NCBI RefSeq assembly: GCF_000512585.2 | Contig: NC_089241.1 | Coordinates: 5,660,001 to 5,724,000 of the forward strand | Length of the DNA stretch: 64,000 nucleotides | Source of the DNA: Kwoniella bestiolae CBS 10118 | Taxonomy: Eukaryota; Basidiomycota; Tremellomycetes; Tremellales; Cryptococcaceae | Direction of reading: 5' to 3' | Part shown: positions 1 to 12,259 of the stretch, piece by piece | Layout of the letters: each line of letters starts with the position of its first letter | How positions within the stretch are numbered: position 1 is the first letter of the stretch | Position numbers and translations under genes: made by a program | Notes under the pieces: generated by a model | What the model was told of the DNA's origin: nothing | The model's database searches: none | What the model saw: only the letters and a program-made list of their open reading frames with translations

Positions 1-2070
1 AAAGAGCGATTCCAGCTCGGAGCTAGCCAGAGGTATCTGGAACAGCTGGTGTTTTTCGTACATGTGCCATGCACGATGCAACTTCAGCAAGTCTGGGATA
101 CCGGTAATAGCTGAAGACCCATCTTCGAACGCGGTGACTGTCCGAACAAGATCATCAGTGTCGGTCGGATGTCAATAAACGCTAACTTACCTTCAGGTGG
201 TTCACAAGCTTTCACATCTATACTCTTCCAGTATTTCGACTGCACTTTCGCACATTGATATATCACCTCTGTAGCTACTTCCGATGCCTGGTGGACATCG
301 AGTTCTGCCGGAGTTTCACCGAGAAGTACTTGGGCCACTGCTAATGCCGAGTCTGATATAGCTTTGAGGTTATATCCTCCCTAGATATCTCGTGAATCAG
401 CTTTGGATTTCAATATTTCTCATACGGCAGCTGAATTGCGCACCTCCAATGCCACTACCAGCTTTCCTCCCGCCAAAGCACTCAGCATATGCGTCATATG
501 ACCATAAGCTGCTGGCGTAACATGACATTCTCCCAAACGATCTCCATCAGCCGCATCAAATCCAGCCGAGACTGCAGGCAAGTCAGCTTCTTCTGTACCA
601 CAATGACGGTCCAACAACAGGGAGCTCACTGATGACGAGGTCCGGTGCAAACTCATACGCTATAGGCATGACTATACGTTGGAAAGCGTATATATAGTCT
701 GCATCGCCGAATCCAGGTCCAGGCCAAGGTATGTTGACGGACCTGATACCAAACGTCAGCATTGCAAGATCAAGATAGTAATCAATGGACCAGACTCACT
801 TCCCCTCTCCCGCACCTGATCCGACCATATCCAGCGCACCAAAATCACTTGTAGGATAGAACCTCCCACCGTCATGTCGATGTAATGATATATATAGAAC
901 ATCGGGGTCATCCCAGAATGCTCGTTGCGTACCATTCCCATGATGTACGTCCCTACGAGATACCTTATAAGCATATATCCAAGGCGTTGTGGGGAGAACG
1001 ATGACTCACCAATCCAGGATCAACACCTTCTTAGCCAATCCCCTCTTCTGCACCTCCCTAGCAGCCACAGCGACATTATTGAAGAAACAGAACCCCATAT
1101 GTTCGTCTGGCTCGGCATGATGACCCGGTGGTCTGACTATAGCAAAGGCATTTCTGACTTGCTGTTCGCACACCGAGATACACGCTTGGATCACACCTCC
1201 GCATGATAATCTCGCACAGTGGGCTGTCTCTCGACAGACGTATAGAGATAATCGTTCGTAGTATTCTTTGGACTCTTGGATGTACTCGTCGGTCAGGTCT
1301 ATCCATACAGCCCATCAATAACAAGCCCATATCTCAATGTGACGCACAAAACAGCATGAGGGAAGTGGAAGAGACAACGAGTCGGAGATAAGACAGAAAG
1401 ACTCACTCTCAGTACCCTGGACTTTGGACCACAAATCCTCTCCATGAACCAACAGCACCTGTTCCATAGACACCTCGGAAGCCTCCAACTTCTTCATCCG
1501 CTTGATCAACCCTTGTTCGGCCAATCTCGAGAAGATCCTCTTGATTCTCATGGGCTCTTCAGGATGTCCCGGACCATTCTCAATTATACTTTCTGGTGTG
1601 GGGATATACCCTTCCTGGCAATGTAACATCATCATAGGGTTGTACACATATCCTGTTCTATATATTTTCGGTCGAGCGATGGCTGCTGGATTGGGGGTGG
1701 AGAGGGAGAAAAGGTCCGCGGGGGCACCTGTAGATAGCGGGATATGGGAATGACTGTGGGATGGTCCAGCGGGGTTGGAGAGATGGCCATTTGTAAGGGC
1801 TGAGGGAGTTATTGTCTGAGGAAGAACATGATGGGTATCAGGTAAAATGGTAGTTTCGATTGTCGTTGTGGTGGTCGTAGTTTGTTGTTCAACTATTATG
1901 TCTTGTTCGCCTGAGGGTGCACCGGCAGGAGCAGAGTCTACCTCCATAGATTGATCTTGGTTCTGATTTGAAGGTGGTTGGACGATACCATCTTCGGTTA
2001 TTGATATAGCCACTTCTCCCTGTCGAGTCGTGGGGGAAGCGTCCACTTCCATATAGCTCGGATCGGACAT
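1..2070 (-). CDS. HDA1: Class II histone deacetylase (HDA1/Clr3 type), 3' end beyond window
   Basis: Zn-dependent lysine deacetylase acting on histone tails in the nucleus, normally in a repressive HDA complex. Exons on the minus strand: 1407-2070, 1010-1298, 800-952, 630-742, 444-571, 191-380 and 1-110, where it leaves the window. The first about 140 residues are low complexity, with a Thr run. The deacetylase domain follows, with RPPGHH (His281/His282) and the Zn-binding segment DWDVHHGNGTQ (Asp319, His321). Exon 3 holds HRHDGG and exon 5 the HDAC signature ISAGFDAADGD. Exon 6 ends the catalytic domain (GGYNL), and the last visible exon would enter the C-terminal region found in fungal Hda1. 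All seven exon phases join cleanly. The start is the ATG at 2068-2070. The family call rests on motif order; class II is favoured over class I by RPPGHHAE and the long N-terminus. Confidence 0.95.
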
Positions 2071-2077
2071 GATGCCT

Positions 2078-2134
2078 CTATAGTCTCATCAAAATCAGCT
2101 GGGTCGTCAACTCCAGCAGAAAACAACAGCTCAC
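2078..2134 (-). other. Probable 5'-UTR intron of HDA1
   Basis: On the minus strand a GTGAGC donor (2129-2134) is followed by a CAGCTGAT branch-like motif and a TATAG acceptor (2078-2080), ending 7 nt before the HDA1 start codon. Layout and length (57 nt) match coding introns of this window. No coding continuity can test it. Confidence 0.6.
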
Positions 2135-2816
2135 CTGTATTCTATATACCAGGTATCCCACAGTGAGACTAGAGAAGGTGAAAGGATAAAAGGATTCCAC
2201 AAAGGAAGAAGGCAAAGGTGTCTGGTCGGTGCTGATGTCGGGAGGGGCGGGGTCGACCAGACTTCGAGAGTTCAGCCAGTTACCGAAGAGCAGGTGAAAG
2301 TAGCCTGTCGGTGAGAGGTTGTGTGTCTAGCTGTGGTCTGATGCGAGATCAGAACATTACAAGACGCGAACAAGCAAGAGGAACAAGGTGTAAATATCGG
2401 AAGAAATCCATGTTCTCAACACTGTATACAGCATCAACAATCCATTCGATAAACTTATTCATCCCCCTCCTATAAAGCAGTACAGGAGTGGCATAACAAC
2501 CAAGAAAACAACCATGATCAACGTTTATGCTGCTCTCAAGCTTACTTGCTTACAACGCAGTGCAATTTGAACAATCACAGGTCATCTGCTAATGCATGAT
2601 TACTACCTGGAACATATCAAGTATATCAAATGGGAAAAATCGAAAACGAAAAATAGGACAAAAGGTAGAAGAACCTGGTATTAAGAAGAGAACGAAGAAG
2701 GAAAGAAAGCCCAGTAGCCAATTTACAAAAAAGAGAAAGAAAAGAACAATTGATTTGTTTGTTATTACAAGATCATCCCCTCCCACTCTTTCCCTTAATC
2801 AACAGAAAGAAGTCAT
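2135..2816. other. Intergenic, HDA1 5' flank and H1 3' flank
   Basis: This stretch lies between the HDA1 leader and the H1 stop codon, both genes reading leftwards. It is A/G-rich next to H1 (about 2620-2720), as expected for a 3' UTR and terminator on the other strand. I see no further gene. Two small opposed reading frames at 2589-2820 are low complexity and not credible. Confidence 0.5.
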
Positions 2817-4262
2817 TTAAGCCTTCTTGGCAGGAGCGGCCTTCTTCTTAGGGGCGGCAGCCTTCTTAGGGGCAGCTTTGGCACCGGCAGCGGCTTTAGC
2901 TGAACAAACGAACAAGCATTGATATCAGTACCGAGTCAGATTTGTGTTTGAATATGTAGGATAATCACCAGCAGGGGCTTTCTTAGCAGTAGAGGTCTTC
3001 TTAGCAGCAGCGGGTTTCTTGGCACCGGCAGCGGCGGTCTTCTTAGCGGCGGGTTTGGCAGCACCGGTGGCAGCGGCCTTCTTGGGGGCAGCAGCTTTCT
3101 TGGCAGCAGGCTTCTTAGCGGCGGTGGTAGCGGCCTTCTTCTTGGGGGCAACGTTCTCTTTACCGGCAGCGGATTTGACCTGAAATGATAGTCAGCATCG
3201 AGCCTGGACGAGGGAGTGATGGGACGGCTCACCTTAGGGGCGAGCTTGACTCGACCGGAGATACCGTTGGGGAGGACGAGTTCCTTCTTCTCCTCACCTC
3301 GCTTGATGGCGTTGGAGAGGTTGTTGGTGTTGGAGGCTGAGCTCATGTCGATCTTGTAAGTATCGGCGAGGTACCTACGGAGCGAAAGGAATCAGCTCGA
3401 TGATACTATGCATGTTGGGTGAGATATGCAACTCACTTCTTGATGGCAGGTCGGGAAACACCTTTTCTGGAGTCCTCTGGGTGAGCTTTGACGGCTTCCT
3501 GATAATGGGAAAGGAAAGTCAGCATTCTGCTCCGAGGTACGACTTCGTTGATTGGAGTACGGGAACCTTCCTAAAAAGGCAATTCGAGAAAGGGTGTGAT
3601 AACTTGACAAGCATGACCAGTGGAGCTATGCATCGTCACACAGGTGTGGATGAAGGGTGGATGCATCGATGTGCAAGAAAGCAAGAGGATTGGAGATGTG
3701 TGAGGTGAGGAATGAGATGTAGAAAGAAAAGGTGATGGATGGTTGAGTCACGAGCGGAAGTGGGGGAGGATGGACGGGGGGCTTGCTGCAGTAGATGTTT
3801 GTATCTCTCGTCACAAACCATGCAGAGCCTCCAGACTTCGCAAGGAAGGATATAGAGGTAGATGAGGAGGGTTGGGCGGAAAAGCTGAAGTAAGGGAGGC
3901 AGGGAAGGCATGGGACGGCTGGAAAGTTGAGGAATGTTTATCCCCTTCTATTCCTCCGTTGTTGATGGTAAGAACTGAACGACTTGAGAAGTCGTATCAC
4001 CTTCAAATCGTATGCAAGAGCTCCGAAACTTCGCAAAGATCCCATCGATAGTATCATCAAGCAGATCAGAAAGTATCGACTTTCCCAGTGTTCGGTAAGA
4101 GCAGAAAACGTTTAAGGGGAAGAAGACCCCATCGGTGGAGTAAACCATTTCGAACGTTGATGAGAACGGTAAACTCACTTGAACCATAGCAAGGAAGGTA
4201 GGGTGGGTAGCAGCCTTTTTAGGGGCAGCGGCCTTCTTGGGAGCAGCAGTAGTAGGAGCCAT
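2817..4262 (-). CDS. Linker histone H1
   Basis: Linker histone of 193 residues that binds nucleosomal linker DNA. Exons: 4179-4262, 3437-3498, 3233-3374, 2969-3179, 2817-2899. The short Ala/Lys/Pro N-tail (MAPTTAAPKKAAAPKK) leads into one winged-helix H15 domain, about residues 20-90, with SRPAIKKYLADTY and the LSNAIKRGEEKKEL core. The Ala/Lys/Pro-rich C-tail has repeated AAKK, KKAAAPKK and similar motifs. H15 is encoded across the first three exons, and the joins restore it exactly. Codon use is strongly biased to C-ending codons, as expected for a highly expressed gene. The first intron is 680 nt, about ten times the usual length here. The start is the only ATG before the domain. Confidence 0.95.
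3499..4178 (-). other. Exceptionally long first intron of histone H1
   Basis: Donor GTGAGTTT and acceptor ATCAG flank 680 nt inside the H15 domain (codon 28 joins codon 29). Skipping it gives the contiguous conserved domain, so no coding exon is expected inside. I looked for box C/D snoRNA elements in the correct order and found none. A 92-codon frame at 3636-3911 (-) is not recognisable. Confidence 0.85.
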
Positions 4263-6000
4263 TGTGATTGTTTGTTGATTGATTGATTCGGTTTGGTGGC
4301 GAAGAGCTATTCGTACGGAGGGAATGGTATCGACGAAAGAGAGATTAATGATGAACGTTTGATCCGTTAGCTTTCACTCTATTTCGATGTGATGAGGGTG
4401 TCTGGGTGGTATATGTAAGATGGAAATAGTTCACTAACCTTGAAGATGTATGTATTCTGAGTTGATGAAAATGTGAGTCGGTTGAAGGGGGGAAGAAGAA
4501 GAAGAGATGTTGTTAAGAAGTGAGAGGGGGTGAGGTATATGTGACAAACTCGCCGCGCGACTTTGCAATCTATGTTTTCACAATTCGTCAACCGACGTAA
4601 ACAACCCCTTTTCAATCAACCCGTCATATCTCATGCATCACCCCACGTATCCCGCTTCTGGAAGCTGCATTGCATGCATAACTCTTCCCTCTTTCAGATG
4701 ATACTCGTCAGGAGGCAGATGCATAGGAAGAAAGAAGAGTGATATGGGGATCAAGAAAATGTCACGTGACTTGATGATCATGCTCCCGATCTAAAACGCC
4801 GCGAGAGGAAATCGTAACCCCGAGAGATGATGGAGCTGTTTCCTTTATTGTTCGTTTACATACTTGCCTATATGATTGCTTTATCAGGTGTTGAGCACGA
4901 CTTCCTTGGGGTCACAGCCGTTACCGAGCACGAAATCTATGGGATATGATGAAATATCATGTTAGTATGAAGTCAACGACCGAAAGACATTCCGTTTGAT
5001 CAGTTGACTACCCAATCTTGATACATCGAAGCACTTTGTGATGTATCAAACCGTTCAAAACGCTTCAATTCTTTCATGGATGGTGTTCATTGTACTCTAG
5101 GATGCCTATCCGCTCGTTAGATACCTTATCAGAGCATCATGCATCGATATCGCTGCTGTTATTACGATGTGGCACCGATTCAATAGAGGAAGAAGGGGTG
5201 AAGGCAGTGCAGGTGTAGCAATGCGTCTTAAAACGATGTTCAATGAGCTGCTTTCAAACCCATATCAAGTCGGTATGAGTATTGTAGACATGCCAGAGGT
5301 ATTTGAAGCAGCTGTGAGCGCATACCGGCGAGCAAGTTGAAGATAACATCTCCACACAAATGAGAAGTGTATCCTTTCCGAGGGCAATGGGCACATTATC
5401 TGCAAATACACATCCTATGCATCTTGGCCTCGAACATCAAATTGCTCACCCACATTCATTGGTTCATGCTGAACATTCCCATACGTGTCTGGTTGCTCAG
5501 CCTATCTTGATAACTGAGCAAATGACGTTCAAACACCCTTAACCCGCCCAAATGGAAGTCTGTGGACATGAGATTTGTTTACAAGATTAATGTTCTCAGG
5601 GTCATTTGTTTATGTGAGCTGATCAGGCACCATCAGCGAGTGGATGCCACAAAAACGATGACGGTGGAATATTGTATATTCAGCTTGTCTAAATCAGGTA
5701 ATCACAGATTGATATCTCGGGATTATATATTGTGGCACTCATACCCTAGATCGCAAGAAGCCGACGTGGTAAAACCTATTTCCACCATCCAGTTAGTAGA
5801 AATTCATGTAATCTATCGGCTCCTCCTGTTTAAGCGGTTCAGTGTGTTTAGGGTGATCCGTGGGAAAGTGGAGATGAGAAGACAATTTTGGATTCGGCTG
5901 ATGGAAAAATGCAACTAGGTCTTGTGGTTGATATTGTAGAAGTGCAGTACTACTCAGCATATAGATACACTGATAGGGACCACAGCGAAATCACGACACC
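4263..6000. other. Intergenic, divergent H1 / NOP12 upstream region
   Basis: About 1.7 kb between two outward-reading genes, with the H1 leader and promoter at the left end (a GATT tandem run near 4270-4287) and the NOP12 promoter at the right. The frame 5562-5918 (+) has no recognisable protein. Two exon-like segments with good codon bias lie on the minus strand and are listed separately. No RNA gene was recognised. Confidence 0.5.
4884..5353 (-). other. Possible terminal exons of a small unannotated gene
   Basis: A segment ending at 4884 reads FVLGNGCDPKEVVLNT then stop, preceded by a good acceptor (CTAAC branch, CATAG at 4937-4939). About 390 nt upstream, a segment starting at 5326 reads GDVIFNLLA and ends at a GTATGC donor. 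The two join in phase (G + AT gives Asp). Codons are C-ending, like highly expressed genes here. Against it: the intron would be long, no start exon was found, and a TAA lies in frame shortly upstream unless a weak AAAG acceptor near 5374 is used. Could be a relic or chance. Product unknown. Confidence 0.2.
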
Positions 6001-8059
6001 ATGGGAAAGAACACCAAAGCAACCAAAGGAAAAGCACCAGAGAACGATGCCAGCAAGAAGCGAAAGCGAGGGGAAAAGACGAAAGATGAACAGCCAAAAG
6101 AAGAAAGCTTCTCGTTGTTCGGTCAGGTGAAAGGGTCAGAATTGGATGATGTATTTGCTAAAAGTGTGAGTCAGCTTTGTCTCTCTCATGGAATCGATTA
6201 AGCTGACAGAATGACGTATGGTAGAGCTCCTTCGCTCAGCCCTCTTCAGCACCTGTAGCGAGCAGCTCGAAACTTGCTATTCAACCTGAATCTTCTCAAC
6301 CTATCACTAAGAAGAGCAAGAGGGAGGCCACTCCTGAAGTTGAGAACGAATCCAATGACGAGGAGGAAGTGGACGATGAGGACGTAGACGATGTCGAAGA
6401 ACCTTCCGAGGGAGAGGACGAAGATGACGATGGCGCCGACGTCACGAGAGCTGAGAGCGATGATGAGGAGGAAGCTGGTGAGGAGGAGTCAGATGATGAC
6501 AGCGAAGATATGGTACACGAAAGCCTAAAGGCCAAAGCCGAGAAAAAAACAAAGAAAGGTAAAACATTGGGTAAATACGTCCCTCCCGGAGAGACACAGG
6601 CGGACAAGGATAGGAGAACAGTGTTTGTTGGTAATCTGCCTCTGGAATGTGCTAAATCAAAGGTGAGCCATCAGCTTCCATACTTCAATAGATCCACAAG
6701 CTGACTAGCGCTGTCAAAGTCCGCATTGCACCAACTCAGACAACATATTCTCTCGTTCGTCCCTACCGCCAAAATCGAATCAGTCCGATTCCGATCAGTC
6801 CCCTTCGCTGCGCCTACTGCATCATTACCTACCGATGATCCAGAGAAGGATGCCACTCAGCGTGCTAAGAGGGAGAAGGAACGTGCGGCTGCTTGGAGAG
6901 CACAGAATGAAGGGTTTGACCTACCTGTGCGAAAAGGTAGAGGGGACGATGAAGAGCCTGAGCAAGGAAAGGTGTTCTTAGATTCGAAGGGAAAGAGAAA
7001 GGTCGCGTTCATCAAGAAAGACGTGAGCTATTCGCGATCACTCTTGCGCAATGGTATCAGCTGACATCGCACAAACAACAGTTCCACTCCGAACTCGCAT
7101 CATGTAACGCATATGTAGTCTTCGCTCATCCTCATCCCGATCGATCTGCAAATGTCGCTTCTGTGCTTGATCCTTTCGAAGCTGCTTCTACCGCCCTCGC
7201 AGCAAATGCCAGTACATTCATGGGTCGAACGATTCGAGTGGACTCATTACGTCTACCTTCGGCTGTAGCCCTCCAATCAGCGGGCAATGCGCTCGCCAAG
7301 CGAGCTGCGTGGTTACCTAGTGGAACAGATCCCAAGATGAGTTTGTTCGTTGGTGGATTGGACTATGCATCGAAAGAGGAGGATATCAGAGTATTCTTTG
7401 AGGAGCTGGTGAAGGCTGAACGAGGTCCGGCGGAAGATAAGTGGGTGACGGGAGTGAGGATAGTAAGGGATAAAGAAACTCAACTGGGCAAAGGGTTCGG
7501 TTACGTCCATTTCTCGGTGAGTTAGCTGCTTTTCAGTCCCTCCTCGAGACTTATGAGCTGATGATTGTCCTTGTCGTAGGATCGTGAAAGTGTGGATGAG
7601 ATACTGGCGATGGACCAAAAGAAAATCAAATTCGCCAAGCGATACCTCCGAGTCCAACCTTCCAAAACCCTTCCATCCGCCAACACACTGAACAACACCA
7701 TCAAATCACTCGCATCTTCAGCTACCTCTTCTAAGGAAGATGCAAAAACCTCAAAGACCAAACCATTCATCAAGTCAACTGGACCTGTACCGAAGGGTGA
7801 TCCGAAATTGGGAGACAAGATCAAAGATCTCTCTAAGGAGGAGAGAAAGGTATTTAAAAGTTCCGATGCGGATAGACAAGCTAGAAGACTCGCCAAGAAG
7901 AAGGCAAAGCATAATTTGGAGAAGAATGAGAAGGGCGCGGTGAAATTGAGTTTGACGAAGGCTGAGAGGGAACGGGGTAAGAACGCTAAGCCAAAGGCTA
8001 AGAAGGGGAAGATTAGGGGACCGAATGCTATTGCTAAGATGAAGGGATCTAGATCATAG
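6001..8059 (+). CDS. NOP12: Nucleolar RNA-binding protein NOP12
   Basis: A 606-residue nucleolar protein of the Nop12 family, which acts in pre-rRNA processing and 60S ribosome biogenesis. Exons: 6001-6165, 6225-6662, 6720-7022, 7082-7516, 7580-8059. The Lys-rich N-terminus (KKRKRGEKTK) resembles a nuclear localisation signal, and a long Asp/Glu-rich acidic tract covers about residues 95-165. RRM1 begins with TVFVGNLP near residue 187 and carries a long basic insert. RRM2 begins with MSLFVGGL near 388, and its RNP1-like GKGFGYVHFS is split by the last intron. The tail is Lys-rich (RRLAKKKAKHN, KGKIRGPNAIAKMKGSRS), typical of nucleolar proteins. The start ATG follows CACC. The family is firm from the two divergent RRMs plus the acidic and basic flanks. 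Confidence 0.9.
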
Positions 8060-8657
8060 TGATATTCCGCTGGCGGATGGTCTTCGGAAAGTGGAGTGAT
8101 GTGTTTGTGTATGTATGCATGTGCTTGGATATAAAGAAATTCGTTTGTGGTTCCGCTTGGTGCATGGTGAGCATTTGAGAACAGCATAGAGTGAATAAAA
8201 CGGGTTAGATTTCAGATCACTATGATGTTCTCGAAGACGATTTTTGTAAAATTCCTCCTCACTGTCGTTCCGGTATGGAATCGTGATGATTTTTATATTG
8301 GCCGAAAGCTATGGAATGGGAGATCATCTCTGCAGCATTTTCATGGGTCTATGAGAAGTATACATGAATCTATCGCTCAAAGAATCTGAGAAGGTAGAGA
8401 AGAGTACGTACATGCCACGGTGCCACCTCAAGTTATTGGTAGCATTGTACGGTGGCAAAGTGCACGTGGTACGGTATGGCGTATCAGCCAGGCACAAACA
8501 TGGTTGATATCGCGTGAAATCAAAACAACAAGGACAACCACTCAAAACAGAAAAATCAACTCTATGGTACATATTCTCACACCAACCCACATATATTTTA
8601 CAGTATAATCAATTAAACCATCCTTTCAACCTCAACCTATTCTACGACAAGGTGTAG
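8060..8657. other. Intergenic, NOP12 3' flank and Uds1-gene promoter
   Basis: About 600 bp between two rightward genes. It should hold the NOP12 3' UTR and the next gene's promoter. I see no RNA gene, repeat or further coding exon. Frames at 8324-8590 (-) and 8420-8608 (+) oppose each other and lack coding character. Confidence 0.5.
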
Positions 8658-11633
8658 ATGCCAATAGCCATCAACATGAGCAACGGGTCAGGTCCAGCCT
8701 CACCAGTCTCATCTCGAATGACCAAAGCGGCCTTCTTCAGAGCCAGATCACCGCCCTTGGATCCTACTCAACGAAATGGAGCGACCAGTCCAAATGGAAT
8801 ATCAATGTCAAGTCAAGATGCCTATGGGAATTTGAGTGATCTAGCGGGAAAGTTCGATGCTGCTACGAGATTAGAACAACAGCGGAGTAACTCGTCGAAC
8901 GGTGCTGGACCAAGTAGGATCAGTCCCAATGAGCAGGAAGAACGATACTACACCCCTTCCACCCTTGAGACTCCACAGGTACAGGCGTACAACAATCAAC
9001 AGAACGGGTACTTTGACTCATCGCCCGCAACGGACGGACATGCACCTACTTTGGATAGACTTCAGAACCATCCTTCCCGAAGAGGTCCTTCACCCATTAG
9101 GAGAAGATCGACCGTAGCTTCTCAATGTACTACTTCGCCTACATCCCCGCGGAACTTGCTGGCTGGTATACACGGGGTGATGTCTGCTCCGGACTCTTCG
9201 ACGGGGGGAGCAACGTATGAGAGTGGAGATCTGAAGGAAAGTGCTATAATGGGATTCGCAGAGGGTTCGGACGAGATGTTATTAGCTCTATTAGCTGGAC
9301 AAGCAGCGGTGGATTGTGAGAGATTACCTATTGGAAGGTGGGAGGAAGTGGAGGGATGGAAGAAGGTATGTAAAGCTCTATTTCAAAATTCAAGTCGATT
9401 ATGAGAGATCTATGCAAGCTGATATTGGTCCTCTTGAGTAGGAACTATCGTTACTATCGAATCGGTTGGAATCATCACAATCTCGACTTCAGCGAGAAAT
9501 CAAGATCCTCACTGCTGCTAAGACGTTGCAGAAGCTGAATAACTCAAATAAGAGAATGTCAAGGCAGACGATGGAGAGTTTGGAACAGGCCGAGAAAAGG
9601 GTGGAAGCTGCGGAAAAGGTAAGCTCGTAATCAGCAGTATGAACCACACAATAGCTGACAAGTAATACTGCATCACAGGAAGTATACGTCCTACAGGATA
9701 GAGAAGCAGCCTTACGCCGGAAACTGATGGAACATTGGTCAGGGGTAATGGCGTGGGAGGTACGACGGCTAGAACGAACCTCGGCGGAAACTCAAGCTCG
9801 ATACGACAAACAATCTATGAAGCTTAATAATCTGAAAGACCGCGAAGCCGAGCTTATAAGGCAGAGTACGGAGAAGGTGAACCGAGTGAAAGAGCTGGAA
9901 GAGATGGTCATTGAGATGGGACGGAGGGAACGAGCGATAGAAGAGGAAGCCAGGGAGCTGGACCAGTATCGCGTAAAGCTGGAATCAGAGCGTCAAAGTT
10001 GGTTGAGCGAGAGGGAAGCGTATCAGAGGGAACGGGACAGTTGGACGACAGAGAAGAGATCATGGGATAAAGAACGATCTACCTGGGAGAATGAGAGAAG
10101 ACATTGGGCGGAAGAACGAGCTGGGTTCATCAGTGATCGACAGAGGTTATTGGAATCTGGACAGATGTCTGAGAAAGATCGAGCGATGATGGATCAGATT
10201 AGATTGTCTCTTGGTGGGATTCTGGGAAGGAAGATGGGGTCGGTGGGCGAACATGAGGTGTTACCTTCCCTGGAGGAGGTGAGGGGTCTGATCAGCAGAC
10301 GAGAGAGGGAGGTGGTCAGTCTCAGGGAGGAGATGCACGAGGTGAATATGGGTTTGGAGGAGGAATTGAGACGAGTAGCGGAGGATAGAGATGCGTGGAA
10401 AGGACGAGTCGACCAAGGTGAGATGGGGAGGAGGGAGGAGATCACAGCGTTTGAGAAGAAGATACGAGTGAGTGATGTCTCTCAAACAGATATCAGTCCC
10501 TGCTCTGAGTGCCGACGACGCATCATTGATTGACGTTTCTACCCATGTGCATTACAGAACCAACAAGACCAAATCAACGATCTATCACTCCGAAACGAAT
10601 CCCTCTCATCATCCCTCCAAGCCGCTCAAACGGCCGTATCATCCATGTCATCCGTTGCACCGAGTACGAAAGCCCTGCAAGCCCGAGTGGACGACTTGTC
10701 CTCCGAACTTGAATCTATCGCCGGGCAATTCAACTCCATCTGGTCGATCTTACCTCCTCCCACGAAACGTGTCCAGGCTGAACTCATCGATCCCAGGACG
10801 GGATCCAGTAACTCCTCATTGGCAAGTCCAAGTAAAACGTTGAATTTCGCTGCACTGCAGAATCTGTATCAACCCCACAACGAGCAGATCGGGGATATCT
10901 CCGAGACCCTATCCAGAATCAGGGGCGTCATTGAGGATGGTAAAGTCCTTGTGGAGAGGGTGGTGAGGATGGGTCAGGAGAGGGATCTTTTAAAAGGGAA
11001 TGCGGCGAAAGCTAAGAAGCTGGTAGAGGAAAGTGCGAAGAGTCTGGAGACATATCAACAGTGGGTCTACCAGTCATCTCGTCAATCACCAACTTGCGTA
11101 CGTATATCGACTGACTAATGATTGTTGGTCTGATGATTAGACAAGTAGCAGTCCTAGAAGATCAACTTGCCAAATCAGGTTCCACCGAATCTCATTTCCT
11201 AGATGAATTGAACAATCTCCAAATGACCCTGGACAACGTTTCCTCTCAAAAACGTAATCTTGAGACTCAACTGGCCAAAGAGAAAGAGACGATAGATAGA
11301 CTGGGTGAGGCCAACGGTGTGTTATCTGCCAAAGCGCTAGATCTGGCGCAAGTGGCAGAGGACGAGAAATCACAATTGTCCAATAAGCTTAATGGCGAGT
11401 TGGAGGAGATGAAGAAGAGGTTGAAAGTACAGGAGGAGGAGCAGGACGAGGAGAGGGTCAAGTCGCAATCTCAGAGAATACAATTGCTTGATGAGGTGAG
11501 TTCAACTGTCGATTGATTGGGATATATTGACAATTAATGGTTGGTGGCTGACTTGGTGTGATGTGTGATACAGCTCAATTCGCTTCAGGCTGAAGTTGGT
11601 GATTTACGAAAACAACTGCGAGCGAAAGTGTAG
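8658..11633 (+). CDS. Coiled-coil protein with Uds1 (up-regulated during septation) domain
   Basis: An 863-residue protein. Exons: 8658-9365, 9442-9618, 9679-10467, 10558-11060, 11141-11495, 11574-11633. The first about 190 residues are Ser/Pro-rich and disordered. Residues about 195-275 (GFAEGSDEMLLALL, a WEEVEGWKKELSLL stretch, then REIKILTAAKTLQKLN) match the pattern of the fungal Uds1 domain (PF15456). Then come long heptad-type coiled coils with repeated Trp/Glu/Arg blocks (ERDSWTTEKRSWDKERSTW), a break near the third intron, and further coiled coil to the end. Family members have been linked to septation, but the molecular role is not established. Likely a structural or scaffold protein. 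Upstream M choice: 8658 or Met7 (MSNGSG). Confidence 0.8.
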
Positions 11634-12259
11634 ATTACGATTGCAGGATCCTCGGATTGGGTAGTATGTCAGGTGCAAGACCGCTGACTATGATGGCACG
11701 ACTTGAAGAGAAAATGTTGGATATTTGGAAAGTTTGTATAGATTGATCTCTTATTTCCTTTTAATCGTTTTTTCCTAGATTACGATTCCGATTTACGTTC
11801 TTAATGGTATGTTATGATATTGCTATGCGGACAATGATGTAATGCTGCAACACAGCGACCTTACAGTTGCCAATCACCATGGGTGAATCATGTGAGGTCC
11901 CGATAGGTCATGTCGAGGTTATCCTTTGTCATGCCTCACCATCCATGTTTGATTGAGCTCATTACCTCTTACGTCCACAATTCGTCGTGAACATATATAT
12001 GCAAGCCAAGGGGTCGCTTCCTCTTCATTTACTCCACTCGTCACTTGCAGCAAAAGAAATGGATATAAACATCGATACATTTTTATGAACAATCGTTACC
12101 GAAACTATGCTACTGTTATCACTAACCACCAACACAATACTCAACACCCAAGACATCCTTTCCATCTATCATATCCGATAATCCGCAAAATCAATTGATA
12201 CTGTCACTTTCACTTCCGCAAGATGGTAATTCAGATCAGATCAAATCACCTAAACCGAT
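11634..12259. other. Intergenic, convergent 3' ends
   Basis: About 630 bp between the stop of the Uds1-domain gene and the stop of the dehydrogenase gene on the other strand. It should hold both 3' UTRs. The frame 11953-12198 (+) is not recognisable and sits where 3' UTR is expected. No RNA gene or repeat seen. Confidence 0.5.

Noticed and set aside
5562..5918. Plus-strand frame of 118 codons upstream of NOP12
   Set aside because: No recognisable motif, poor codon bias, and it sits in a promoter region. No splice partner was found.
7522..8187. 221-codon minus-strand frame opposite NOP12
   Set aside because: Shadow of the Lys-rich NOP12 C-terminus. Hydrophobic Phe/Leu content is the complement of Lys/Glu codons.
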